Below, in pieces: positions 11,225 through 21,479 of a stretch of 64,000 nt of DNA. The DNA is from Arion vulgaris (taxonomy: Eukaryota; Mollusca; Gastropoda; Stylommatophora; Arionidae): contig CM036753.1 in the NCBI GenBank assembly GCA_020796225.1, positions 71,601,865-71,665,864 of the forward strand. Reading direction: 5' to 3'. Position numbers and translations under genes: made by a program. Under the pieces are notes generated by a model. The model worked only from the letters and a program-made list of their open reading frames with translations, did not search any database and had not been told where the DNA came from. How positions within the stretch are numbered: the first letter of the stretch is position 1; each line of letters opens with the position of its first letter.

Positions 11225-11575
11225 ACAAGTTCGAACGAATCATCGATGTATTTAGAGCCTAAACTCTGTTTCTCAAACAGTGGTGATTTTTACGATGACG
11301 GCTTGTCGGGCCGACGATCAACAGTTTGTGAGCCAAGCTAGAAGAAAATACGTCCCGCCATCTCGGCCAACACACCGGAAATCCCTGTATAACAGGTCCC
11401 AAATTCCTGCTTAAAATTTAGATCTTGATGAGACAAATAAAATGTACTATTTATTGACTTGATTATTTTACTAGTTATAGCTATGATAAAAATTGGGACA
11501 TTTTGGTACAAAGAAAAAGAAAGTACTCTATGTGACAAATAGTGGCATGAATGGCTCACAATTGTAGGTCGATAT
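11225..11575. other. Unrecognised DNA
   Basis: Nothing recognised apart from short open frames without family motifs. Confidence 0.4.
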
Positions 11576-11579
11576 AGTG

Positions 11580-12118
11580 GTTAGTGGTATGAACCAGAGC
11601 CAACTATAAACGTATAGGCCTTCGGACTGAGATAAGAATTATGGGAAATCAGAACACAACTACACCACGTCACCTCGCATTCCAGTATTGGTGTAAATAG
11701 ATGAATTCATTTTAAAATCAACATAAAATGCTAAATTGAAGTTATATTATCTAACAAGTAATGTTTAACAATAAGGAATATCAATATTATGAATATTTTT
11801 CATCAATAAATAACCATATACTCGCAGAATTGAGTAAAATTGCAAAAAGCTTGCAGTGTTCTATCAAACATCTATATTTTCCGGCCCCTTCTCTGATCTA
11901 GGTCAGAGATTCCCAGTCAGTTGTCTGGCCTAGTTATCTAGAGTTTACTGTGGGTATATTTTTCACCAATAAATAACCATAGACTCACAGAATTGAGTAA
12001 AATTGCAAAAAGCTTGCAGTGTTCTATCAAACATCTATATTTTCCAGCCCCTTTCTCTGATCTAGGTCAGAGATTCCCCAGTCAGTTGTCTGGCCTAGTT
12101 ATCCAGAGTTGGCTGTGG
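11580..12118 (+). repeat. Dispersed repeat R1 with an internal ~155-bp tandem duplication
   Basis: Matches 25,245-25,400 (left part) and 51,030-51,375 and 60,240-60,590 (most of the length). Shared features are ccttcggactgagataa, attccagtattg(g/t)tgta and catcaataaataaccatag. The segment 11,802-11,955 is repeated at 11,957-12,118 with about ten differences. The nature of R1 is unknown; I see no termini or coding sequence. Confidence 0.65.
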
Positions 12119-12119
12119 G

Positions 12120-12384
12120 TGTGTGTAGTAATGCTCACTACTTGTCTCCTTCTGTAATGGCTCCTCAAAAAATGTAGCAGTCAGCTTTAGTCTGTTAGCT
12201 TTGTCGTAAAATGTTACGTGAAGTAAAACAGGTGTATATAATACCCTTTCATCGTCGTATAATGAGCAGATATGTACCAGATGTTTGGTTTGTACAACAT
12301 GTATATATGTTTGTTGTCCTACATAGATAGTGTACCATTTTGTTGTGTTTTATACGTGTTTGGAAAATGATAAGTGCATCTATT
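12120..12384. other. Unrecognised DNA
   Basis: Nothing is recognised before the LINE fragment that begins near 12,385. Confidence 0.35.
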
Positions 12385-12705
12385 TTGAAGAACCAATTTT
12401 CTTCTTCGGCAGGACAACGGCAGGTGGAACAGGAGATAATGAGCAGAAGGTGGCGATGGATAGGACACACACTGAGAAAACCCCCTGACAGCATCGCGAG
12501 ACAGGCTCTCCGATGGAACCCCCAGGGCAATAGAAGTAAGGAAGATCCAGAAACACCTGGAGACAGGAGTTAGAGATGGAACGCAAAAAAACGGGGAGAG
12601 AGTGGCGAGATCTGGAAAAGATGGCCTTGGATAGGCGGGCTTGGAAGGCCTTGGTTGCGGACCTATGCTTCCCTAGGGCGAAGGGTGAAGAAGAATTTTC
12701 TTCTT
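12385..12705 (+). mobile_element. LINE C-terminal fragment with a GAA tail
   Basis: The frame contains [20 protein letters not shown] and QALRWNPQGNR, hallmarks of the region downstream of RT in many animal LINEs. A frameshift near 12,560 separates it from the C-terminal part. It ends in gggtgaagaagaatttt, a GAA-type 3' end. Related to the element at 42,804-43,340. Confidence 0.75.
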
Positions 12706-12739
12706 CGCAGTGTTTCTGTCAGAATTGGATCAAATCAAC

Positions 12740-12905
12740 GAAAAATAGCCCAAATTGTGTACTTCATTCACCCATTATGAATTCAGACGCAGTCATGATA
12801 TGGCACCTCTGACTTGTTTTACCGTGAAGGCTTGCTTTCCTTATCACCAGTATTCTTCGCCATTCAGACGAGCCTTACTCCGACTTCAGTGGTAACTTGT
12901 AATTT
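12740..12905 (+). repeat. Dispersed repeat R2
   Basis: aattcagacgcagtcatga ... gaaggcttgctttccttatcacc ... gacgagccttactccgacttcag matches 50,735-50,870 and 59,945-60,080. A shorter related stretch is at about 45,075-45,115. Identity unknown. Confidence 0.5.
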
Positions 12906-13132
12906 AGATCCCCAAGTAAAGGATCAGGGTCTCCTGTAATTAATCTGCAGTGCCATGTGCACACCGATATTTTTATACAAAGTTGGTATCGAACCCCGAA
13001 GTGTCCACGGTATGTTGTCACTAGCGCGGTTATTATCAACTTCGTTATCAGTGACTCCAATAGCTTCAATGAACTGCATGATTCGCTTCACATCATCCAT
13101 AAACAACCTCAGGTTTGGAAGATGTGCCATCT

Positions 13133-13256
13133 TCTCTATACAGTGGACATATCATATTTGCTTCCTGTATTCCCTATACAGTCGACATGCTATATTTTCT
13201 TCCTGTCTTCCCTGTACAGTCGACATGCTATATTTTCTTCCTGTCTTCATTATACA
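13133..13256. repeat. Short tandem array, 38-bp unit, about 3 copies
   Basis: The unit contains acagtcgacatgctatattt and tcttcctgtcttcc. Confidence 0.8.
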
Positions 13257-13276
13257 TTGTTCATTATTGTAATTGG

Positions 13277-13405
13277 ATTGTAACACGAACACCGTAAATC
13301 TGGAGAACCTGTGGCTTTTCTGCCAGCCCGCGGAATTGAACCGCACTCACATGGGGCTTGTCATCCGTCGTCCAACGCGCTACGAACACGCTGGGCAGGC
13401 AGGCA
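13277..13405 (-). mobile_element. SINE E, 5' part
   Basis: Minus-strand copy of the tRNA-like head (gcgtgttcgtagcgcgttgg ... ggttcaattccgcggg) plus the first part of the body, up to cggtgttcgtgt. The 3' half and the poly(A) tail are missing. Confidence 0.7.
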
Positions 13406-13564
13406 ATGATGTTGCATAAATGTAAAGAATTTCTTCACTGTTTTGTATGTCGATGCAATTTAGGAGCATGTTAGGTCAGTGAGCTGGCATTTTTTTAAAA
13501 CATTCACACAAATTTAGAAATAACATCATCAGATTAATATGCATTTTCAAATAATTAACAATTA

Positions 13565-13887
13565 AAACTTGTAAAAGATGAAGATGATGAAGAAGGAGAT
13601 GAAGAAGAGATGGAGATGATGAAGATAACGAAGAAGATGAAGAACAAGATGAAGTAGAAGACTAAGCAGACGGTTAAGATGAAGATGGAGATAAAGAAGA
13701 AGACGATAAAGATGAAGTAGACGATTGCGAAGAAGATGACGAGGATGATGAGGAAGTAGACAAAGAGATGAAGAAGAAGATAAAGACGACAAAAATGAAG
13801 AAGATGAAGATATTGAAGATGCAGTTAAAGATGAAAATGAAGAAGATAATGAGGAAGAGAAAAAGACGAAAATGAATAGAAATGTCC
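13565..13887. repeat. Polypurine (GAAGAT)n array
   Basis: Nearly all purine on the + strand, with units such as gaagatgaagaagagatgg. Acidic open frames on + and S/L-rich frames on - are shadows. Confidence 0.9.
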
Positions 13888-14110
13888 GAGTGGTTGAAGA
13901 AGAAGATTTGTGAGAATGTAAAGAATGAGAACCATGTTACCTGCACACATGAAGGAGGACTAAGGATGTTGAGCTGAAATCGAGATGCATGTGTCCTAAG
14001 CGTGTAGAAGTCTATGATTAAATCAAGATGAAGATATACAGTTCTTGCAGAAAAATCAAACAATTACAAATATAGATTACAATTGGTCGTAAATAACGAA
14101 GAAGAAGAAG
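13888..14110 (+). mobile_element. A1 element, heavily decayed
   Basis: Traces of every A1 block are in order: ccgagtggtt, gttacctgc, gctgaaatcgagatgcatgtgtcc, cgtgtagaagtctatg, attggtcgtaaataacg and a (gaa)n tail. It merges on both sides with the purine array. Confidence 0.6.
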
Positions 14111-14214
14111 AAAGAAACAAAGAAGATACAGAGGAAGACTAAGATGAAGATGAGAAGATGAAGATTAAGAAGAAGAGAAAATGAAAAAGAAGATAGAGAT
14201 GCGAAAAGATGAGA

Positions 14215-14463
14215 AGCGAAAATTTCTTCTTCAATTGAAGTTCGTTTAAGACCAATTTTAAATATCTTAGATGATATGTTTGATCTTTGCAAGAACGTTT
14301 ACGTTGCACATTGGTTTAGAAGCCTAAACGTAGACTTCTCACGTTTAGGACACGTGATCCGATTTCAGCCAAATTCTTAGTCGCCTCTTTCGACATGCAT
14401 GGCAGGTAACAGTGGTTCTATTCTTTACACCCCAAATTTGGGCCCCGGTAACCACTCGGGCAG
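14215..14463 (-). mobile_element. A1 element
   Basis: Full A1 layout on the minus strand from cttcttcaattgaagttcg to ggtaaccactcgggca. It interrupts the purine array; an approximate repeat gaagcgaaaat / gaagtcgaaaat on the two sides may be its TSD. Confidence 0.75.
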
Positions 14464-15040
14464 AAGTCGAAAATGAAAAGTTGATGCGGAAGAAGAGAAA
14501 AGAAAAGAAGTTGATGCGGAAGAAGACAAAATGAAGAAGAAGTGAGGAAGAAGACGAAAATGAAGAAGAAGTTGATGCGAAGAAGACGAAAATGAAGAAG
14601 AAGTTGATGCGAAGAGAAGACAAAATGAAGAAAAGAAGAAGTGCGAAGAAGAAAAATGAAGAAGAAGTTGATGCGGAAGAAGAAAAAATAAGAAGAAGTT
14701 GATGCGGAAGAAGACAAAATGAAGAAGAAGTTGATGCGAAGAAGAAAAATGAAGAAGTGACAAAAGACAAAAGAAGAAGTTGATGCGGAAGAAAAATGAG
14801 AAGAGATGAGAGAAGATGATGCGAAGAAGACGAAGAAGAAAAATGAAGAAGAAGATGATGCGGAAGAAGACGAAGACGAAAATGAAGAAGAAGATGATGC
14901 GGAAGAAGAAGAGACGAAACTAACAAGACGAAGAAATGAAGTCAAGACGAATTTGAGAGAAGAAGAAGAAGAAGAAGAAGGCGTAGATGAAAAGGAAGAT
15001 AAAAGAAGAGGAAGAAGGAAGCACAACCATTTTAAGAAAG
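14464..15040. repeat. Polypurine array with an ~39-bp GAAGAAGTTGATGCG unit
   Basis: The unit aagaagttgatgcggaag plus aagacaaaatg repeats about 12-14 times with indels, then shades into gaagaagatgatgcgg units and plain (GAA)n. The encoded D/E/K-rich peptide is caused by the composition. Confidence 0.9.
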
Positions 15041-15535
15041 CTCTTTCTTAAAAAAATTTGTCAGGAAGTAGAAAATAATGGAGGTAAACGACTCTGAAAA
15101 ATAGTTTGCCTGTTACAAATTTCAGGCATATTTTCCCATTTCAACAGCTAGTTAATTAGTGTTAGCCTCATTATGCCTTCTTGTTGTGCCTGGCAAGAGA
15201 TATCACCAAAATGATCTTACAGTTAATAACATGAATATGTTCCCAAATGAAAGTAGTATCGACAAAGACAGTCATTAAAATGTCTTTAATATTATAACAC
15301 GAGTCTTTCGTGATGAGAGCAGTTGGTTTAAGTAGCAGTTTCTTCAATGTTAAACAGAATTTAAGATTATTCTATGAAACCGCTGAGAAACATACGTTTA
15401 CTGCTGTTTAAGAAGATTTACATTTACGACTGTTGTATTATGTTTAGATTTGAATCAATTTGGAGTAAACCAGGCATGAACTTTACTTGACTGTTGCTAA
15501 TATTTAGCATTAAAGCAAATATAAATTGTTTTAAA
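15040..15535. other. Unrecognised AT-rich DNA
   Basis: No recognisable gene or repeat family between the purine array and the ~27-bp array. Confidence 0.4.
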
Positions 15536-15624
15536 AAGAAATATTATAAATTGTGTTTAACATAAAAATATAAATGATTTAAATAAAATATTATAAATTG
15601 AGTTTAAACAGTACAAACCTAAAA
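15536..15624. repeat. ~27-bp tandem array, left part
   Basis: Units of the type ttataaattgtgtttaaca. The same unit continues at 16,152-16,365, so the array was split by the LINE fragment between them. Confidence 0.75.
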
Positions 15625-16150
15625 GAGAACTTGCTCAGCTTTCGAAAAGGCAGAAATTCACTAAAGTGGATTCCATCTCACTGTGGCATTGGAGGCAATG
15701 AGAGTGCTGATGTCTTAGCTAAGGAGGGCAGTGCCAAAAAGCAAATTTACCAACCCTTGTATTTTCAAGAGGTCAAAACCCCATACAGAGAAAATCTGCA
15801 GTAGACTGGAAGATAAACACTGGATATGATTATGGAAAAGACTCCTCAAAGACCTAAGCAGAACAGACCAGGTCATTATATTTCGACCACGCACAGGGCA
15901 CTGCAGACTCAACAAACACTTATACAGACTAGGAATAAGTCAAACAGCTTCTGCCAGTGTAAAGCAGGCGGAACAGACACCAGAGCATATCCTGCAAGAC
16001 TTCCTCTCCTGGGTGAGCTGAGAAGCAACATGTGGCCACACCCAGTCGACCTGAAAACTAAGCTTTGAGAAACCTAACAGACCTGAAGCTAACTGCCCAG
16101 TTTGTGGTCCACAGTAAATTAAGTGCATGACCAGAGATCGCTGAAGAAGA
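15625..16150 (+). mobile_element. LINE fragment with RNase H C-terminal motifs
   Basis: The frame reads LKWIPSHCGIGGNESADVLA, the histidine and final aspartate blocks of a LINE-encoded RNase H (family D-E-D-D-H; only the later residues are left). Downstream, after frameshifts, comes ELRSNMWPHPVDLKTKL, the usual C-terminal cysteine/tryptophan region of such LINEs. It ends in gaagaagaag. A possible TSD agtttaa joins it to the flanking array. It is 5' truncated and inactive. Confidence 0.8.
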
Positions 16151-16151
16151 A

Positions 16152-16365
16152 GTTTAACATAAAGATTATAAATTGATTTAACATTAAAAGATTATAAATT
16201 GATTTTAATTAAAAATGATTATAAATTGATTTAACATAAAAAGATTATAAATTGAGTTTAATTTAAAAAAGATTATAAATTGAGTTTAACATAACAAGAT
16301 TATAAATTGAGTTTAATATAACAAGATTATAAATTGAGTTAATATAAGGTTTAAACTGAGTTTAT
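16152..16365. repeat. ~27-bp tandem array, right part
   Basis: Unit aaaagattataaattgagtt plus taacata, about eight copies. Confidence 0.85.
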
Positions 16366-16402
16366 ATAGAAAGGAAAATTAAGAATCTTTATATATTCAA
16401 TA

Positions 16403-16640
16403 TGAGCGTCTGTAGCTCAAGCGGTAGTGAGCTCCATCACAAACCCAAGCATACCTGGTTCAAACCCCATGGTGGACAAGTATGGAAGCAATTTTTTCCG
16501 TGGGATTTTTACCAAAGGTACATATAGACCTTACCTTTCATAAAGCAACTACTGAACGTATAAGTGGTGCCTAGAAAATCGACAACTCGTTTACTGTGGT
16601 TGATGGCTACGTCCTGTAAAGGATATGCCACGATTCTCAT
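16403..16640 (+). mobile_element. SINE C, full length
   Basis: tRNA-like head gagcgtctgtagctcaagcg with B-box-like ggttcaaaccc, then the core ctgaacgtataagtggtgcc, ending gtaaaggatatgccacgatt. Same length and order as at 4,598-4,842. Confidence 0.75.
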
Positions 16641-16808
16641 TCTTCTCATATATTTAATAACGGTTTTTTAAAGAAACCGGACATATTGATTATGCAAATA
16701 TCCAGTGTGTTGCCGGAGAGATGCTTCTATCACCCACATAGTAAACAAATAAATAAATATTTCAAGCAAATATTCATCAAGAGAACAAGTAAAAAGTAAG
16801 TAAGTACT

Positions 16809-17064
16809 TCTTCTTCTTCTTTGCGTTCGTTCTTTATAAACCAATTTTAATCACTCTTTGTGATATGTTTGATCTTTGCCAAGAACGTGTATACGTTGCA
16901 CATTGGTTTGGTAGGCCCTAAACGCATAGACTTTCTACACGTTTAGGACATGTGCATTCGATTTCAGCCAAACCTCCATAGTCGCCTCTAACGACATGCG
17001 TGGCAGGTAACAGTGGTTCTATTCTTAACACCCCAAATTTGGGTTCCGGTAACCACTCGGGCGA
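16809..17064 (-). mobile_element. A1 element with 10-bp TSD
   Basis: A complete minus-strand copy, from the (TTC)n complement of the tail to aaccactcgggcga. Flanked by agtaagtact at 16,799-16,808 and 17,065-17,074, a perfect direct repeat that marks both ends of the element. Confidence 0.85.
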
Positions 17065-17144
17065 AGTAAGTACTGTAACTGATGATAACGCCTGCGGGAA
17101 AAGAACTACTTGTTTCATTGTTTTTACTTTTTTCATATTAGTTT

Positions 17145-17393
17145 TCGTCTGTGTGGTGCCGAGACCCGCAAGGGAAGCAAAGAATAGTACCACTGCGACC
17201 TACAAGGCATGTCGGACGTAGGACCTAGGAAAGCTACTCTAGTAAATAAAGCATCTCAGAAATCGGATGTGCTGGACCTACTTGTAGGTGCATAACTGTC
17301 ACAACGTACAATCGTTCTTAGGCTTGGATCACAGATAAGTCACAGAGTGGTTAAACAAGTGGTCGATATGGCATGTTCAAACAGAAGAAGAAG
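17145..17393 (+). mobile_element. A2 element
   Basis: Starts gtctgtgtggtgccgagacc and has the A2 blocks caaagaatagtaccactgcg, ctagtaaataaagc and tcacagagtggttaaacaag, with a tail of agaagaagaag. There is a small deletion after ggcatgtcg. Confidence 0.75.
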
Positions 17394-18371
17394 CTTCAGT
17401 TTTTACATCATCTTCATCTGCTCAAAATTTGCTAGATTTTCCATATGGCTCAAACTGTAACAGGGAGAGAACACGCAGTATCATAGTGTAGCTATCTAAG
17501 ATACAATTTTCCCTAACTACCAAACTATGTGTAAGATCTAACAAATTTATACAATGTTCAACTATAAACTTATTGAGAACACGCAATATCATATTTGTAC
17601 AAGATCATTCCCCACCATCTTGTAAGAATATTTATACAATGTTTTTCCCAACTATACGAATCCTTATTTTATAAATGTAAATATAACTATTCTCAGTATA
17701 TATTAAATCAGCTTGCAATTTAATTTAAAAACATTATGGACTAGAATTTATTCAGACGCGCATAATTTTGTTTTCTATTCGTTATCTAACATACCATCCA
17801 ACATCAAAAGTTATTTCCCATGTAGGAAAATTGAAACAATTCCTTCGTACATGGAACCAGTTACTTCGCAACATGTTGTCAGAGATTTGGTGAGACTCGC
17901 TGAGTACATTAGAAGAAGGAACTTAATGTGGGCACCTCTAGTTTCTCAGTAGGGGCTCCGCTTATGGAATCTCTCTTCTAATTGACTTTACTAATTATCT
18001 TATACATTATTGCCTCTTTCAAGAATGTTTAAGGATCTCGGTTTTTAGAGATAATCACTGTTATATCAAATACGGAAATTACTGAGTTATGGAACTTGAA
18101 GAAGAAAAGAGAGTTTAGATAACTCGATTGAGACTAACAGTGGGGTTCCAAATTAAGGTGGGATGGGGGGTATAGGAAGTTCGGGATAATTATGTTATGG
18201 GGGTGTTAAGATTTACTCTAATGTTGTTTATAAGATAATATATAATAGTTAAGTGAGAGGGTGAGGGAAAGGGGGAGGTTTGGTGAGAAGGATGAAGGGA
18301 AGAAAGGAGAGGGGGGTGGGAAATGTTGGATGGATGAGGAGAAAGGGAAAATGTGTAAAATGTAGAGAAAG
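17394..18371. other. Unrecognised DNA with a G/A-rich stretch
   Basis: 17,465-17,650 holds an imperfect direct repeat (gagaacacgcagtatcat / gagaacacgcaatatcat). 18,160-18,345 is strongly purine-rich with several GGG runs. No gene is recognised. Confidence 0.45.
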
Positions 18372-18383
18372 AGACAGAGAGTA

Positions 18384-18638
18384 TCGCCCGAGTGGTTACC
18401 GGGCCTAAATTTGGGGTGTAAAGAATAGAACCACTGTTGCCTGACATGCATGTTGTAAGAGGCGACTAAGGAGGTTTGGCTGAAATCGGATGCATGTCTT
18501 AAATGTGTAGAATTCTATGCGTTTAGGGGCCTACCTAACCAATGTGCAACGTATACACGTTCTTGGCAAAATCAAACATATCACAAAGTGATTAAAATTG
18601 GTCATAAAGAACGAACGCAAAAAAGAAGAAGAAGAAGA
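18384..18638 (+). mobile_element. A1 element with 12-bp TSD
   Basis: A complete copy from tcgcccgagtggttacc to aagaagaagaag. The flanking agacagagagta at 18,372-18,383 and 18,639-18,650 is identical on the two sides. Confidence 0.85.
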
Positions 18639-18969
18639 GACAGAGAGTAGAAAACAAAGATTTTTAGCTTTCCAGTTTTTGGGATGCTGGTGCATTTTAC
18701 CAAAATGGTCTTAATCCATATTGTAATGTTCTCTTCCATCAAATATAATTCTCTTCCTATTATCAGTTTGTCTCGAACCCATCATTCTAGTAATAGTGTT
18801 TAACAGAGCATCATTTCAATGTATGTCTAAAATACGAGAATTTGAATTTGCGATGCTTTCTCCTTCTCATTCCTTTTCATTTCATTCCATGTCTTTATAG
18901 AACTTTAATTCTTTAAAAACGGTTTTTTTCCCTTAAATTTTTCCATTTCGTAACATTTAGTTAGATTAA

Positions 18970-19188
18970 CCCTTTCGCTGCTACACACTTTCTGAAGGCT
19001 AAGCTAAAAATATCTACTCTTTGTTTCTAGGTCACAAACGGGAATGTACGCCTATAGCAGTGACAGTAGCAATGTATAACGTGTTAACATGTCCTTGGCC
19101 CACAGAGAAGAGATAATAACAGACGTGTTAATTTGTCTTTAGAAGTGAATGTGAAAAACGTATATATACGTCCATAGCAGCTAAAGGG
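18970..19188 (+). mobile_element. piggyBac-like MITE (219 bp)
   Basis: TTAA at 18,966-18,969 and 19,189-19,192 flanks inverted ends CCCTTTCGCTGCTA and TAGCAGCTAAAGGG (one mismatch). The TTAA target and CCCTTT ends fit piggyBac. It is non-coding and is the inverted homologue of 2,008-2,227. Confidence 0.8.
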
Positions 19189-19272
19189 TTAAGATTACAA
19201 TTAATTCAATATGACGATTTGATCATCTCTGAAGACGGATTAATTGTCCCCAACTAGTGAGGGACACTAGTG

Positions 19273-19523
19273 TTCTTCTCCTTCTTCGAACGCTCCACGT
19301 CGACCACTTGCTAAATCACTCTGTGTGATTTGTATGTGATCTGAGCCTAAGATCTAATGTACGTTGTGCCAGTTATTCGTCTACAAGTAAGTCTTATTTC
19401 TGCGATGTTTTTTATTTACTAGAGTAGCTTCCCTAGGCCACTACATCAGTCGCCTCTTACGACATGCCTTGTAGGTCACAGTTGTACTTGTTTCCCTTGC
19501 AGGCCCCGGCACCACACGGGCGT
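19273..19523 (-). mobile_element. A2 element with 10-bp TSD
   Basis: A complete minus-strand A2 from ttcttctccttcttcgaacg to gccccggcaccacacgggcg. It is flanked by gacactagtg at 19,263-19,272 and 19,524-19,533. Confidence 0.85.
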
Positions 19524-19533
19524 GACACTAGTG

Positions 19534-19974
19534 ATATTAGCAGCAAGCTTTCACGCAAAAATCAGCCAAGGACGAGGCTATATTAGGTTCCATGAATACG
19601 CCTGAATTCACAGCAAGTAATCGTTGTGGGAGAGGGGGGGCACACAATATGACCATGAAGATATATAGATCATGATAACAAAGATATTTGGAGTGTAATT
19701 AGATCAAGAACAAAGAAACACAACAACATCATACACAAGCTGGAAACATTCCAAAATAAATACTCAAGAAATATTCTGCAAATTTTCTAGCCAAGTGTCA
19801 AAACAAATAAAGAGCTTTTAAAACAAACAATCGTGCATCGTTTAAGACCATCATTGGAACGCGTAGATTGAGGTAGGTAGCTAGGACAGCACCCAAGTGG
19901 TCAGCGTATGTGAAAAGAAGGCATGAACGTCCAAAGAAACATAAAGAAGAACTGTGGATATTGAGTTGAAAGAC
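19534..19974. other. Unrecognised DNA
   Basis: No gene or repeat recognised. Confidence 0.35.
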
Positions 19975-19986
19975 TTGATCTGACAT

Positions 19987-20236
19987 CTTCTTCTTTGCGT
20001 TCGTTCTTTACGACCAATTTTAATCACTCTTTGTGATATGTTTGATCTTTGCCAAGAATGTGTATACGTTGCACATTGGTTTGGTGGCCCCTAAACGCAT
20101 AGACTTCTACACCTTTAGGACACATGCATCCCATATCAGCCAAACCTCCTTAGCCACTTCTTACGACATGCATGGCAGGTAACAGTGGTACTATTCTTTA
20201 CATTACAAATTTGGGCCCCGATAACCACTCGGGTAG
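19987..20236 (-). mobile_element. A1 element with ~12-bp TSD
   Basis: A complete minus-strand copy. ttgatctgacat on the left and ttgacctgacat on the right (one mismatch) are the likely TSD. Confidence 0.8.
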
Positions 20237-20620
20237 TTGACCTGACATAAGAAACATTTTGTAGAAATGAGGCAGAAAATGTAACAATGGAAACCTCTTG
20301 TAGAAGTCGTAAGTGTCAAACGAGACACCAAGAAGATATAGATAACTAGAATTAGATCAAGATTTCAGTTGGATACAAAATAGAATTAGCTCAATATTAC
20401 AAATAAATCAAGATTAATTGTAGATAACGATTACAAATACGAGATAAAACATATTCAACGATCCAGATTATAATTATGTCAAGATTGAAACTGCCATTAT
20501 TACAATTATGTTCAGATTACTATTAAGATTATGTTCATACTATAATTCGATTAATAATTTTATTGTATATCATTTGCTTAAATGACCGACTTTAAACGTT
20601 ATCATACGAATGTCGTCAAC
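20237..20620. other. Unrecognised AT-rich DNA
   Basis: Contains several agattac/agattaat motifs without regular spacing. No gene recognised. Confidence 0.35.
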
Positions 20621-20637
20621 GTCCTTAAAGACTAACC

Positions 20638-20853
20638 ACGCCCGTCTGCCCAGCGTGTTCGTAGCGCGTTGGACTACGGGTGACTATCCTCTGTGTGTGC
20701 GGGTTCAATTCCGCGGGATGGCAGAAAAAGCCACAGATTCCCCAGATTTACGGTGTTCGTGGCACCGAACCGAAGGGTTACGATGTCCATGGCACCGAGC
20801 CGAAGAGCTGAAAAGCTCACGTGCTTCTGGATCGGACAAAAAAAAAAAAAAAG
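20638..20853 (+). mobile_element. SINE E, full length with poly(A)
   Basis: tRNA-like head: gcgtgttcgtagcgcgttgg supplies an A-box-like block and gcgggttcaattccgcggg a B-box-like block. The body has cggtgttcgtggcaccgaac and tacgatgtccatggcaccg. It ends in about 15 A. aaagactaac on both sides (about 20,626 and 20,851) is the TSD. Confidence 0.85.
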
Positions 20854-20896
20854 ACTAACACCATCTAAAATTGACGTTGAATAAATCCAGCGAGTT

Positions 20897-21104
20897 TTGT
20901 TGTTGTTTTTTCGATCCAAAAGCACTTGCTCTTTCAGCTCTTCGGCTCGATGCCATGGACATTGTAACCCTTCGGTTCGGTGCCACGAACACCGTAAATC
21001 TGGAGAACCTATGGCTTTTCTGCCAGCCCGTGAAATTGAACCGCACTCACAGTGGTCTTGTCACCCGTCGTCCAACGCGCTACGAACACGCTGGGCAGGC
21101 AGGC
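20897..21104 (-). mobile_element. SINE E, full length, inverted partner
   Basis: The same element on the minus strand, with its A-rich 3' end at the left. A perfect 12-bp TSD, atccagcgagtt, lies at 20,885-20,896 and 21,105-21,116. Confidence 0.85.
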
Positions 21105-21136
21105 ATCCAGCGAGTTAAGGAGTTTAGAATTACACT

Positions 21137-21468
21137 CGCCGAGTGGTTACCGGGGCCCAAATTGGGGTGTAAAGAATAGAACCCTGTTACCTGCCACGCA
21201 TGTCGTAAGAGGCGATTAAGGAGGTTGGTCGTGGGGCTAGCTACCCCACACCGTAAAAACACTAGATGGCTACAGAACGGAGAGCGAACCGAGTAAACGC
21301 TGGCTGAAACCGGACACATCGCCGAAGAATAAGCACCAGAGTTCCAAATGGTGCTGAAGATGTGACGTAAAACACACCAATGCTAAGGCTACATGAATCA
21401 GAGTTCCACATGAATAGAATTTATGGGGAGTTCTTGTACATCGGTCTTTGGCGGTGATTGCGAGAGAG
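21137..21468 (+). mobile_element. A3 element, full length with 11-bp TSD
   Basis: The first ~100 bp is the A1 head (cgagtggttaccggggccc ... gtcgtaagaggcgattaagg). After ggttgg it switches to a different body (cgtggggctagctacccc ... cggacacatcgccgaag ... tacatcggtctttggcgg) and a short (GA)n tail. agaattacact at 21,126-21,136 and 21,469-21,479 flanks the whole unit, so head and new body moved together. Confidence 0.85.
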
Positions 21469-21479
21469 AGAATTACACT

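Noticed and set aside
14345..15051. Frames rich in S/L/F/H (minus) or D/E/K (plus), up to ~200 codons
   Set aside because: By-products of the polypurine array; the coding impression exists in all frames and follows the repeat unit.
20638..20720. Functional tRNA gene at the head of SINE E
   Set aside because: Box-like motifs are present, but the acceptor stem does not close, the sequence continues into a SINE body with poly(A), and it is repeated with TSDs.
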